Part shown: positions 16,101 to 24,300 of the stretch, piece after piece
Position numbering within the stretch: position 1 is the first letter of the stretch
Layout: the number at the start of each line of letters is the position of its first letter
Assembly (NCBI GenBank): GCA_963770155.1
Contig: CAVYOE010000001.1
Coordinates: forward strand, 2,046,001 to 2,110,000
Length of the DNA: 64,000 nt
Reading direction: 5' to 3'
From: CAVYOE01 sp963770155
GTDB lineage: Bacteria; Actinomycetota; Thermoleophilia; Solirubrobacterales; 70-9
The notes under the pieces: generated by a model
Database searches by the model: none
What the model was told of the DNA's origin: nothing
The model's input: only the letters and a program-made list of their open reading frames with translations
Translations under genes and position numbers: made by a program

Positions 16101-16807
16101 CGCCCGTAGCGGTCGCTGGAGAGCTCGAGCTGTTCCGGCAGGGGCGGCCGCGGCGGCGGAGAGGGGTCGGCGAGGACGGAGACCGTCTCGGCGACGCTGG
16201 TAGAGATCCGGTGCTCGCCATCGCCTGAGGCGAGCACGACCTCCCCGTCGTCGGAGCTCGACAGCGTCCCCTCGAGCTCCGGCTCGAGACCCGCCTCCTT
16301 GAGGTAGTGGAGGATCTCCTCGGCCTCGTTCTCGAACCGCAGCACCTTGACCTTGGCGCCCGGCTCGACGTCGGCGAGCAGGACGCCATGTTCGCGAGCT
16401 CCCTCGACCAGCGGGTGGCCGTGCGGGCAGGTGGTTGCGTCGCCGATCGCCGCCTTCATCCGTTCCTCCAGCACCGGGGACATTGCGTGCTCGAGCCGCT
16501 CGGCCTCCTCATGTACCTCGTCCCACGGGATCCCGAGGACGTCCGTCAAAAAGCGCTCGATCAGGCGATGGCGGTAGACGACCTCGGTTGCCTGGCTCCG
16601 GCCCTGGTCGGTGAACCCGAGCGACTTGTCGTCGGCACGCTCGACATAGCCGTCGCCCTCGAGCCGGCCGATCATCTCGTGAACGGTCGGCGGGGAGAGC
16701 TGCATTGCGCGGGCGATGTTGGCGCCCGTGATCGGCAGCCCTGCCTCCTCCAGCCAGAACATCGTCTGCAGGTATTCCTCTTCGGCGACTGTGGCGTGCT
16801 CCGACAT
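16097..16807 (-). CDS. DtxR/MntR-family metal-dependent regulator
   Basis: Metal-responsive repressor of 236 aa. The winged helix covers residues 1-75 (YLQTMFWLEEAG, ITGANIARAMQLSPPTVHEMIGRLEGDGYVE). The dimer and metal-binding helices follow (VVYRHRLIERFL, HEEAERLEHAMSP, CPHGHP). A C-terminal FeoA/SH3-like domain (EPGAKVKVLRFENEA) completes the iron-dependent type. ATG at 16807 is chosen because the family begins with a MSEHATVAEEEYL-like sequence, while the in-frame extension upstream runs into the divergent sulfatase gene. It would regulate iron or manganese genes. Its targets are not visible. Confidence 0.87.
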   Translation of the reverse strand: MSEHATVAEEEYLQTMFWLEEAGLPITGANIARAMQLSPPTVHEMIGRLEGDGYVERADDKSLGFTDQGRSQATEVVYRHRLIERFLTDVLGIPWDEVHEEAERLEHAMSPVLEERMKAAIGDATTCPHGHPLVEGAREHGVLLADVEPGAKVKVLRFENEAEEILHYLKEAGLEPELEGTLSSSDDGEVVLASGDGEHRISTSVAETVSVLADPSPPPRPPLPEQLELSSDRYGR

Positions 16808-16874
16808 CCACCGCGAGATTACCGGCGGGACTTCGGCGGCACTGGCTAGACCGCCCGGTAGAGTGCGCGCGTCC

Positions 16875-18491
16875 ATGAGCAGGAGAGTGGGGATCCTCGC
16901 CCTGGTCGGCCTGGGCCTCATCGCCCTCGTCGGTTCAGGGAGCCAGCCGGCCAGCGGCGCCGCCGGCGGTCCGAACATCGTCGTAATCCAGACCGACGAC
17001 CAGACCCTGGCGGACCTCTACACGACGGTCAACTCGAAGAGCGGGCCCGTCCAGGTGATGCCGAACACGCAGGCACTGATCGCTGGAAGCGGCGTGACCT
17101 TCAAGCGTTACTACGCGACCTATCCCCTGTCTTGCCCCTCGCGGACGACGCTGCTCACCGGCCAGTACTCCCACAACCATCGCGTCCTCGCCAACCGGTT
17201 CTCCCTCGGCGGGGCGCAGGTCTACTGCTCGTTCCCGGGGGTGGTCAACCACCTCGAGGCCGTCCCGGCCCGGCTCCGCGACGCCGGCTATCGCACCATC
17301 CACGTCGGGCGCTTCTTGAACGGCTACCCGAGCGGAACCCTGGAGCACGTCCCCACGGGCTGGGACGAATGGCACACGCCCGTGGGGGAGCGCGAGAGCT
17401 TCCCGGGCGCGGCCTATTTCGGCTACAGGCTCAACGACAACGGCAGGATCTCGAGCCCGTTCGGGGACCCCAGCTATCGCGTCCTCGATCCCGCCCTCTA
17501 CTTCACCGACGTGATCACCCAGCGCGCGATCGACTCGATCGACTCGGGGGACCCCGCCAAGCCGTTTTACCTCCAGTTCGACCACCGGGCTCCCCACGAG
17601 GACGTGCAGAAGCCGGTCGGCCCGCAGCCGGCGCCCCGCTACGCCGGGACCCTGCGGGGGGTGAGGCCGCCGCACGGCGGCTCCTTCAACGAGCAGGACA
17701 CAGACGACAAGCCGCGCTACGTCCAGACGCACAACCGGCTCTCCGCGAAGGACCTCGACGTGCTTCGCCTCCGCAACCGGCGCCGGCTGGAGTCGCTGCG
17801 GTCGGTGGACGACAGCATTGCCACCCTGTTCGGCGCCCTGCAGGCGCGCGGCCTGCTCGAGCGGACCTATGTTTTCTTCATCGCCGACAACGGGTTTTTC
17901 CGCGGCGAGCACCGCTTCCCGAAGGGGAAGGTCCGCCACTACGAGCCGGCCACTCATGTGCCGCTGCTGATCCGAGGGCCGGGTATCGCGCCCGGGTCGG
18001 TCAGCCGGGAGCTGGTCGCGAACGTCGACATGGGGCCGACCATCCTCGAGCTCGCGGGCGCCAGCCCGGGCAGGCCGGTTGACGGGCGCTCGCTGATCCC
18101 GTTTGCGACCAATCCGGCGCTGCGGAGCGGACGCCCGATCCTGCTCGAGGAGTTCACGCGCGTCCGCGGCCGCGACCAGCTCGCCGGCAAGACGAAAGCC
18201 GGACTCGGCAACTATCAGGCGATCATTGCCGGCCGCTACAAGCTCGTCGTCAACTTCAGCGGGGAGAAGGAGCTCTATGACCTGAAGGCGGATCCTGCCG
18301 AGCTCCGCTCCCTGGATCGCGAGCCCGGCTACCGGCGGGTGGTCCATTTTCTCTCCTCGCGCCTGCGCACCCTCGGCACCTGCGACGCCGCCGCCTGTGT
18401 CGCCCCGATCGAGACGCCTCCGAAGCCGGGCGGTAAGGCGAAGCGCGGCGGAGGCGAATCTGGATCGGAGCCGGGGACCGGCCTCGAATGA
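16875..18491 (+). CDS. Exported sulfatase
   Basis: Type I sulfatase of 538 aa that should hydrolyse sulfate esters outside the cytoplasm. A signal peptide (basic MSRRVG then a hydrophobic run to SGSQPASGAA) is followed by metal ligands in VIQTDDQT. The activation site C87-P-S-R-T-T-L-L-T-G supplies the formylglycine, and ADNGFFRGEHRFPKGK and THVPLLIRGPG are typical of N-acetylglucosamine-6-sulfatase-like members. It needs a formylglycine-generating enzyme, none of which is in the window. TAGAGT lies 10 nt before the ATG with no SD sequence. The next gene overlaps it by ATGA. Confidence 0.9.
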   Translation: MSRRVGILALVGLGLIALVGSGSQPASGAAGGPNIVVIQTDDQTLADLYTTVNSKSGPVQVMPNTQALIAGSGVTFKRYYATYPLSCPSRTTLLTGQYSHNHRVLANRFSLGGAQVYCSFPGVVNHLEAVPARLRDAGYRTIHVGRFLNGYPSGTLEHVPTGWDEWHTPVGERESFPGAAYFGYRLNDNGRISSPFGDPSYRVLDPALYFTDVITQRAIDSIDSGDPAKPFYLQFDHRAPHEDVQKPVGPQPAPRYAGTLRGVRPPHGGSFNEQDTDDKPRYVQTHNRLSAKDLDVLRLRNRRRLESLRSVDDSIATLFGALQARGLLERTYVFFIADNGFFRGEHRFPKGKVRHYEPATHVPLLIRGPGIAPGSVSRELVANVDMGPTILELAGASPGRPVDGRSLIPFATNPALRSGRPILLEEFTRVRGRDQLAGKTKAGLGNYQAIIAGRYKLVVNFSGEKELYDLKADPAELRSLDREPGYRRVVHFLSSRLRTLGTCDAAACVAPIETPPKPGGKAKRGGGESGSEPGTGLE

Positions 18492-19276
18492 TTATCGGCT
18501 CGGATACCAGGGCGATCATCACCGGCGCTTCGCGTGGGATCGGGAGAGCGCTGGGGCGGGGCTTGGCCGCGCGCGGGGCGCGGGTCGGCATGGTCGCCCG
18601 GGGACAGGAGGAGCTTCGCGCCGTGTGTGACGCGATCGGCGAACGCGCGATCGCCCTGCCGGCTGACGTCAGCGATCGGGAGTCGATCGAGTCCGCCGTC
18701 AACTCGTTCATCAAGGACGCCGGCGGGGTCGAGATCGTGATCGCCAACGCGGGCATCGCCCGTTACGCGCCGTTCAGCGAACAGGATCCCGATGACGCCG
18801 AGCGCATGGTCCACACCAACGTGCTCGGCACGCTCAACACTGTCCGCGCCGTGCTCGACCCGATGCTCGACGCGGCAGGCGGCCACATCGTCGTGGTCAG
18901 TTCCGGTGCCGGACTGCGCGCCTTTCCCTGGGGGGCTGTCTACGGCGCGACCAAGGCGGCGGACAAGGGCTTCGCCGAGGCCCTTCGCCACGAGCTCTCG
19001 GGCACCGGTGTCTCGGTGACCACGGTTTACCCCGGAGAGGTCGCGACGGCGATCCACGCCGAGGCCGAGCAGCTCCCCGACTGGCGCGACTCCCACAATG
19101 CGATTCCCCCGGAGCTGGTCGCCGAGGCGACGATCGAGGCGATCGAGCAGGACCGGCGAGAGGTCCACATCCCAGGGAACGTCCGGCTGCTCGGGCTCAA
19201 TGGGATCGCCCCCGGCCTGGTGGATCGGATGCTCGCCTGGATCCGCGGCGGCTCCGCGGCTCCTCGCCGCTACTAG
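18488..19276 (+). CDS. SDR-family oxidoreductase
   Basis: 262-aa short-chain dehydrogenase. ITGASRGIG is the cofactor loop, IANAGIAR is motif II, and Ser in VVSSGAG with Tyr-x3-Lys in AVYGATKAADK are catalytic. The shape is that of 3-ketosphinganine/ketoacyl reductase-like SDRs, but the substrate is unknown. The ATG overlaps the sulfatase stop by 4 nt, so translation is coupled. The antiporter follows after 9 nt, making a three-gene unit. Confidence 0.85.
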   Translation: MIIGSDTRAIITGASRGIGRALGRGLAARGARVGMVARGQEELRAVCDAIGERAIALPADVSDRESIESAVNSFIKDAGGVEIVIANAGIARYAPFSEQDPDDAERMVHTNVLGTLNTVRAVLDPMLDAAGGHIVVVSSGAGLRAFPWGAVYGATKAADKGFAEALRHELSGTGVSVTTVYPGEVATAIHAEAEQLPDWRDSHNAIPPELVAEATIEAIEQDRREVHIPGNVRLLGLNGIAPGLVDRMLAWIRGGSAAPRRY

Positions 19277-19285
19277 CGACGACAA

Positions 19286-20869
19286 ATGGAAAGCGTCGAG
19301 CTGATCCTGGTCGCGGTCTTCATCGCGGTTGCCTTCCTGAACGCGGTCGCCAACTGGATCCAGGTGCCCTACCCGATCCTGCTCGTGGCAGGGGGCCTGG
19401 TCCTGGCGCTGATCCCGGGAGTCCCCGAAACCGAGCTCGATCCGGATCTGGTCCTCGTCATCTTCCTGCCGCCACTCCTCTACTCCGGGGCATTCTTCGC
19501 CGACCTGCGCTCGATGCGGCGCTACGCGCGGGCTCTCTCGCTTACCGCGATCGTGCTGGTTCTGATCACGATGGGGGCGGTCGCGGTCCTCGCCCATGAG
19601 GTGATCGGGATGAGCTGGGCGGCAAGCTTTGCCCTCGGCGCGATTGTCTCCCCGACCGACCCCGTCGCGGCCGCCGAGATCATGCGCCGCGTCAACGCCC
19701 CGCGCCGGATCGTGAATCTCGTCGAGGGGGAAAGCCTCTTGAACGACGCCACGGCGCTGGTCGCGTACCGGACGGCGGTGGCAGCGGCGGTCGGGGGCAG
19801 CTTCTCGCTGCTCGACGCCAGCCTCGAATTCATCGGGGCGGTTCTGTGTGGAATCGCGATCGGCCTCGCCGTGGGGTACCTGGTTGCGGCGATTCGGCGG
19901 CGGCTCGAGGACCCCACCACCGAGATCACCATTTCCCTGTTCACGGGGTACGCGGCCTACCTGCCTGCGGAGGAGCTTGGTTTTTCGGGCGTACTGGCGG
20001 CGGTGGCCGCCGGCGTCTACCTCGGCTTCCGCGCCCCGGAGCTGATCTCGCCGACGACCCGGCTGCAGGGATTTGCGGTTTGGGAGGTTCTCGTCTTCCT
20101 CCTGAACGCGGTGCTTTTCGTCCTGATCGGACTCCAGCTCCCGGTGGCGCTCGAGGCGCTGGACCAGCGGCCTGCGATGGAACTGGTCGGATACGCGGCA
20201 ATGGTGGCGGCTGCCGTGATCGCGGTCCGGTTCGCGTGGCTGTTCACGGTGCCCTACGTGCTGCGGGCCCTCGATCGGAGACCCGCACAGGTTGAGCTCC
20301 GGGCGAGTCCGCGCGAGCGAACGGTGGTTGCGTGGTCGGGGATGCGCGGCGCCGTCTCGCTCGCGGCCGCTCTCGCCATTCCGCTCCAGACCGACGCCGG
20401 CAAAGCGTTTCCCGACCGCGACCTGATCCTGTTCATCGCCTTCGGGGTGATTCTGGTGACGGTGGTGGGGCAGGGATTGACGCTGCCGGCCCTGATCCGG
20501 CGGCTCGGACTCGCAGAGGAGGATGAGGAGGAGCAGCTCGAGGAGGCTCGCGGCCGGATCGCCGCCGCTTCGGCAGCGCTCGCCCGGCTCTACGAGCTCG
20601 AGGAAGAGGGCTGGGTGCGCCCCGAGACGGTCGAACGGGTCCGCGGGATGTACGAGTTCCGCAAACGCCGCTTCTACGCGCAGGCCGGGAAGATCGACGC
20701 CGGAGAGATCGAGCATCAGTCGCTCAGCTACCAGCGCGTGATGAAGCAATTGTTCGACGCGCAGCGGCAGGAGCTTCTGCGGATGCGCAACGAGGGCCAA
20801 ATTGCCGCCGACGTCATGCGCCGGATCGAGCGCGAGCTCGACCTCGAGGAGGCGCGGCTGGAGATCTGA
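19286..20869 (+). CDS. CPA1-family Na+/H+ antiporter
   Basis: Inner-membrane cation/proton antiporter of 527 aa with about twelve hydrophobic segments in residues 1-390. Diagnostic motifs are FLPPLLYSGAFFADL, ASFALGAIVSPTDPVAAAEI (the ion-binding TDP), and EGESLLNDATALVAYR. The cytoplasmic tail from about residue 405 is long, highly charged and helical. It is third in the sulfatase-SDR unit. Ion preference cannot be told from the sequence. Confidence 0.9.
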   Translation: MESVELILVAVFIAVAFLNAVANWIQVPYPILLVAGGLVLALIPGVPETELDPDLVLVIFLPPLLYSGAFFADLRSMRRYARALSLTAIVLVLITMGAVAVLAHEVIGMSWAASFALGAIVSPTDPVAAAEIMRRVNAPRRIVNLVEGESLLNDATALVAYRTAVAAAVGGSFSLLDASLEFIGAVLCGIAIGLAVGYLVAAIRRRLEDPTTEITISLFTGYAAYLPAEELGFSGVLAAVAAGVYLGFRAPELISPTTRLQGFAVWEVLVFLLNAVLFVLIGLQLPVALEALDQRPAMELVGYAAMVAAAVIAVRFAWLFTVPYVLRALDRRPAQVELRASPRERTVVAWSGMRGAVSLAAALAIPLQTDAGKAFPDRDLILFIAFGVILVTVVGQGLTLPALIRRLGLAEEDEEEQLEEARGRIAAASAALARLYELEEEGWVRPETVERVRGMYEFRKRRFYAQAGKIDAGEIEHQSLSYQRVMKQLFDAQRQELLRMRNEGQIAADVMRRIERELDLEEARLEI

Positions 20870-20883
20870 CAAGGCAGGGTGTT

Positions 20884-20895
20884 ATAGTGTGCTAT
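20884..20895 (+). promoter_or_regulatory. Candidate autoregulatory operator of the GntR-type gene
   Basis: ATAG-TGTG-CTAT is an inverted repeat overlapping the -10-like hexamer TATAGT (20883-20888), 4 nt upstream of the ATG at 20900. An operator over its own promoter is typical of GntR/YtrA regulators. This is inferred from position and symmetry only. Confidence 0.4.
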
Positions 20896-20899
20896 CTCA

Positions 20900-21775
20900 A
20901 TGGTCCGAGATGGCACCCCCACGCAGGACCCCACGCCTGAGACCGCAGCCGAAAATGGCGCATCCGAGGTCCCGGCGGCGCCCGAAGTCGGCCGCACCGA
21001 CGACGTCCCGATGGGTGTCCAGCTCGCGTGGAGGCTGCGCGCGCTGATCCGCAGCGGCCGGCTCGCCGCAGGCGCCCGTCTCCCCGGCGTTCGCGAGCTC
21101 GCCGCGGGTGCCGGGGTGAACGTGAACACGGCGCGGGCGGTTTACCGCCGGCTCGAGCGGGAGGAGCTGGTCACCTCCCGCCAGGGGATGGGCACCTTTG
21201 TCGTCGAGCATCCCAGCGTCTCCCCTGTGCTGGAGCAGCTGGCGGCGGAGACCGCCGAGACCGCCGGCGCCCTCGGGCTCGATCCACGCGAGCTCGCCCG
21301 CACTATCTATACGGCGAGCGAGCCCGAGTCGAGCCAGGCCGACTTCGAGCAGCTGACCGACCCCGGCCGCGAGCTCTCCGAATCCGAGCAGCGCGCCGCC
21401 CGGCAGAGCCTCCGGGCCCAGATCGCCCGGCTGGAAGCGGACCTCGCCGCGTATCCGGATGCCGAGCGCAAGCCGGCGGGACCGCGATGGCCGACGGTCG
21501 CCGACATCGCGGATCTCGAAGCCGTGCGGGATGACCTGGTCGAGCAGGTGAAGCAGGCCCGGCGTGCCGCGGCCAACAAGAGCCGGCGGGAGGGTGCAGC
21601 GCGTGCCGAGCTGGAAGAGATGGTTGCCGAGCCCGAGGCGCACAAGTTCGAGGCGATCTCCAACGAGGACCTGGGCGAGCCCGGCTGCAAGCACTATCAG
21701 GTGCGCCCGGCCTGGGGACCGGTCGGTGCGCTGATGAACTGGTGGCGGGTCAAGATCTCCTCGGGCTGCCCATAG
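20900..21775 (+). CDS. GntR-type winged-helix protein with an uncharacterised C-terminal region
   Basis: 291 aa. Residues about 38-110 are a GntR/YtrA winged helix (LIRSGRLAAGARLPGVRE, VNVNTARAVYRRLERE, SRQGMGTFVVEH). There is no recognisable FCD, UTRA, aminotransferase or YtrA effector domain. Instead, residues 120-250 are highly charged and predicted coiled coil. The last about 30 residues are distinctive, with two cysteines bracketing Trp-rich GPVGALMNWWRVKISSG. It directly precedes two MlaE-type permease genes (14-nt gap), which it probably regulates. The C-terminal region could be a protein- or redox-sensing module, which is speculation. Confidence 0.75.
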   Translation: MVRDGTPTQDPTPETAAENGASEVPAAPEVGRTDDVPMGVQLAWRLRALIRSGRLAAGARLPGVRELAAGAGVNVNTARAVYRRLEREELVTSRQGMGTFVVEHPSVSPVLEQLAAETAETAGALGLDPRELARTIYTASEPESSQADFEQLTDPGRELSESEQRAARQSLRAQIARLEADLAAYPDAERKPAGPRWPTVADIADLEAVRDDLVEQVKQARRAAANKSRREGAARAELEEMVAEPEAHKFEAISNEDLGEPGCKHYQVRPAWGPVGALMNWWRVKISSGCP

Positions 21776-21789
21776 GTGCTTTCTGAGCC

Positions 21790-22596
21790 GTGGTCCGATC
21801 GGTAGCCGACAAAGCCTTCCTCCCCGCCAAATCGCTGTTCGAGCAGGTCGGCGACATGGTCATCCTTACCGCGAAGACGATGGTCTCCGCGATCCGGCCG
21901 CCTTATCCCTACGGCGGCGAGTTCGTCGGCCAGTTTCTGTTCGCACTGCAGCTGTGCTGGTTCCCGATGCTGATCTCGACTCTCGCGTTCGGATTCGGCG
22001 CGCCGGGCCTCCAGGCTGCCAACTTCCTCTCGCTGTTCGGGGCGCTCGACCGGCTCGGCGGCTTCTTCGTGCTCGCCTCGATCCGCGAGTTCGCGCCGTT
22101 CGTGACGGGCGTGGTGGTGGCCGGAGTGGCGGGGACGGCGATCACCGCCGACCTCGGCGCCCGCAAGATCCGCGAGGAGCTCGACGCGCTCCAGGTGTTG
22201 GGCGTCGACCCGGTCAAGAACCTGGTCGTGCCGCGCTTCCTGGCGCTGATGCTGATCACCGGACTGCTCGACATCTACGCGCTCATCTTCGGCATCCTCG
22301 GCGGCGTCGGGGCCGAGCTCCTCTACAACGAGCCGCTCGGCGGGTTCTTCGCCACCCTGTTCACGAACGCCTCTGTCACCGACCTCTGGGGCTCGGTGCT
22401 GAAGACGACGATGTTCGGGGCAATCATCGCGGTGGTCTGCTGTTACAAGGGGATGACCGCCTCGGGAGGAGCGGCCGGGGTCGGCCGGGCTGTGAACGAG
22501 GCCGTGGTGATCTCGTTCATGGGCATGTTCGCGTTCAACTACGTCTTCACCCAGACCCTTCTCGCCACCAATCCCGAGCTGCAGACGATCCGATGA
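21790..22596 (+). CDS. MlaE/YrbE-family ABC transporter permease, first of two
   Basis: 268-aa inner-membrane permease of the lipid-transport MlaE/YrbE family with five or six hydrophobic segments. The conserved cytoplasmic loop ITADLGARKIREELDALQVLGVDP is intact, as is KGMTASGGAAGVGRAVNEAVV. It corresponds to YrbEA of actinobacterial mce operons. The start is GTG. It lies 14 nt after the GntR-type gene and 14 nt before the second permease. No Mce substrate-binding protein or ATPase is encoded nearby. Confidence 0.88.
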   Translation: MVRSVADKAFLPAKSLFEQVGDMVILTAKTMVSAIRPPYPYGGEFVGQFLFALQLCWFPMLISTLAFGFGAPGLQAANFLSLFGALDRLGGFFVLASIREFAPFVTGVVVAGVAGTAITADLGARKIREELDALQVLGVDPVKNLVVPRFLALMLITGLLDIYALIFGILGGVGAELLYNEPLGGFFATLFTNASVTDLWGSVLKTTMFGAIIAVVCCYKGMTASGGAAGVGRAVNEAVVISFMGMFAFNYVFTQTLLATNPELQTIR

Positions 22597-22610
22597 AGGG
22601 GACGAGCTGA

Positions 22611-23408
22611 ATGGGCGGCTGGCTTGCGGTCCCCAAGGGCTGGCTCGACTCGATGGGCGAGATCTTCCGCTTCTGCACGCGCGTGATCGGCCTCGTCTAC
22701 TCGGGGCGCGTATTTAAGTTCTTCGGCGAGGGCCTGCGGCAGGCCGGGGTGCTCATCCTCGGCTCGACCATCGTGATCTGGGGCCTGGTCTTCATCCTGG
22801 GGCTCACCTGCGGGATCGAGGGCGCCTACTTCCAGCGCTCAATCGGCGCCCCCGCCTACGCCGGTGTCTTTGCCGCCTGGTGCGACCTGCGCGAGGTGAT
22901 CCCCTACGCCTTCGGCTACATCCTCTCGGCCAAGGTCGGGACCGGGATCGTCGCCGAGCTCGGCGCGATGCGGATCTCCGACGAGATCGACGCGCTCGAG
23001 GTGATGGGAATCGAGCCGGTCGCCTATCTGGCGGCGACCCGGCTGCTCGCCGCCTGGATGGTGCTCCCGTTCATGTACCTGGCGGCGGTCGGGGTCGGCT
23101 TCTTTGCCTCCTGGCTCGCGGTGGTCGAGCAGATCGGCGACGTCTCCTCGGGCGGCTACTTCCTGATCTTCTGGATGTTCCAGAACCCTCCCGACCTCTT
23201 ATTCAGCGTGATCAAGGGGATGGCGATGGCGACCACGATCGTGCTGGTCGGCTGCTACTACGGCTACACCGCCTCCGGCGGCCCGGTCGGGGTGGGCACG
23301 GCGACCGCGAAGTCGATGGTCTTGAACATCGTCCTCGTCCACATCATCGGGATGATGGGCACGATGGTCTTCTGGGGGGCCAATCCGAGGGCTCCGATAG
23401 GTGGTTGA
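22611..23408 (+). CDS. MlaE/YrbE-family ABC transporter permease, second of two
   Basis: 265-aa permease equivalent to YrbEB. It has the loop VGTGIVAELGAMRISDEIDALEVMGIEP and the YGYTASGGPVGVGTATAKSMV segment, with hydrophobic helices around residues 35-65, 135-175 and 225-255. AGGGGACGAGCTGA precedes the ATG. In ordinary mce operons six mce genes would follow. Here the next gene is on the opposite strand, so the unit stops after the two permeases. Confidence 0.88.
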   Translation: MGGWLAVPKGWLDSMGEIFRFCTRVIGLVYSGRVFKFFGEGLRQAGVLILGSTIVIWGLVFILGLTCGIEGAYFQRSIGAPAYAGVFAAWCDLREVIPYAFGYILSAKVGTGIVAELGAMRISDEIDALEVMGIEPVAYLAATRLLAAWMVLPFMYLAAVGVGFFASWLAVVEQIGDVSSGGYFLIFWMFQNPPDLLFSVIKGMAMATTIVLVGCYYGYTASGGPVGVGTATAKSMVLNIVLVHIIGMMGTMVFWGANPRAPIGG

Positions 23409-23429
23409 CGTGTCGCGCCGCCCAGACGG

Positions 23430-24245
23430 TTAGAGACCCTCCGCCAGGGTCGAGACGATCGCCTCGTAGACACCGTCGCCCATGCGGCCCTCGGTGACGG
23501 TGACGTTGTCGTAGAGCCCGATCGCCGCCTGGAGCCCGGAGTCCCGTTCGGGGCCGTTCGCCGGGACGAAGAACCGGCCGACGACCTCCGCCACCCCGAG
23601 GTCCTCGACCGAGTCGCCGATCGCGATGCACTCCTCGCGCTCGTAGCCGCGCACCCCCTGATGGAACTGCACCGCCTTTGCCTTGCTCGACTCGGTCGGA
23701 ATCAGGTGGTAGGCGTGAGCGGGACCGTCAATCCCGTCGACCCGGCGAAAGATCGCGCCGTTATCGATCAACCGCAGCTGCGAGTGGCCGCGCTCGCTCA
23801 GCAGCGCATTGGCTTCGTCGACCTCGACCTTGCCCCTGAAGAGGAGCGAGAGCTCACGGTCCCTGTGCCACGGACGATGCCAGTCGAGCCGCTCGGGAAA
23901 AGCCTCGAACAGCATCTCCGGGACCCCTTGGTCGACGATGGTCTGGGCCAGGCTCTTGCCCTCGGCGGGCTCGAGGTCACCGACCAGGAGCGTCTTCTCG
24001 CCGTCGACGACGGCGCCGCAGCCGACCTCGTATATGTAGGAGGTGCTGCCGATCAGCCGCGCATCCTCCAGCACCTGTGCTTCGCGCCGGCCAGACTTGA
24101 TCACGATTTCGACCCCGGCCCGGTGGCAGGCCTGTAGCGCTCGAGCCTGCATCAGAGAGAACTCTCCCTCGGCGTCGCGGAAGAGGCTGCCGTGCTTCCC
24201 GAGCAGGGTCCCGTCGAGATCGGTGTAGACGCATTTGAGGGCCAT
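23430..24245 (-). CDS. HAD-family phosphatase (mannosyl-3-phosphoglycerate phosphatase-like)
   Basis: Cof/MPGP-type HAD phosphatase of 271 aa. Motif I is YTDLDGTLLGKHGS near residue 7, motif II is VIKSGR, the cap lies in residues 85-190, ESSKAKAVQF supplies the lysine, and AIGDSVEDLGVAEVVG is motif IV. Related enzymes dephosphorylate mannosyl- or glucosyl-phosphoglycerate in compatible-solute synthesis. No matching synthase is in the window, so the substrate is open. ATG at 24245 lies about 37 nt downstream of a -10 hexamer shared with the divergent folP-like gene. Confidence 0.82.
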   Translation of the reverse strand: MALKCVYTDLDGTLLGKHGSLFRDAEGEFSLMQARALQACHRAGVEIVIKSGRREAQVLEDARLIGSTSYIYEVGCGAVVDGEKTLLVGDLEPAEGKSLAQTIVDQGVPEMLFEAFPERLDWHRPWHRDRELSLLFRGKVEVDEANALLSERGHSQLRLIDNGAIFRRVDGIDGPAHAYHLIPTESSKAKAVQFHQGVRGYEREECIAIGDSVEDLGVAEVVGRFFVPANGPERDSGLQAAIGLYDNVTVTEGRMGDGVYEAIVSTLAEGL

Positions 24246-24287
24246 GGGGTGGTCGTCGTGGACGCTGGGTCGGGTGGGGAGGGCCGC

Positions 24288-24294
24288 TACGGTA
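24288..24294. promoter_or_regulatory. Palindromic, possibly bidirectional -10 region
   Basis: GCTACGGTAGC (24286-24296) is palindromic around one base and reads TACGGT on the plus strand and TACCGT on the minus strand. The plus hexamer is 7 nt before the folP-like ATG at 24301. The minus hexamer is suitably placed for the divergent HAD gene. Confidence 0.4.
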
Positions 24295-24300
24295 GCCGCG

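Noticed and set aside
18329..20872. Long antisense frame (847 codons) over the SDR and antiporter genes
   Set aside because: Low-complexity Arg/Asp/Gln composition typical of a GC-rich shadow frame. The sense strand carries well-defined protein families.
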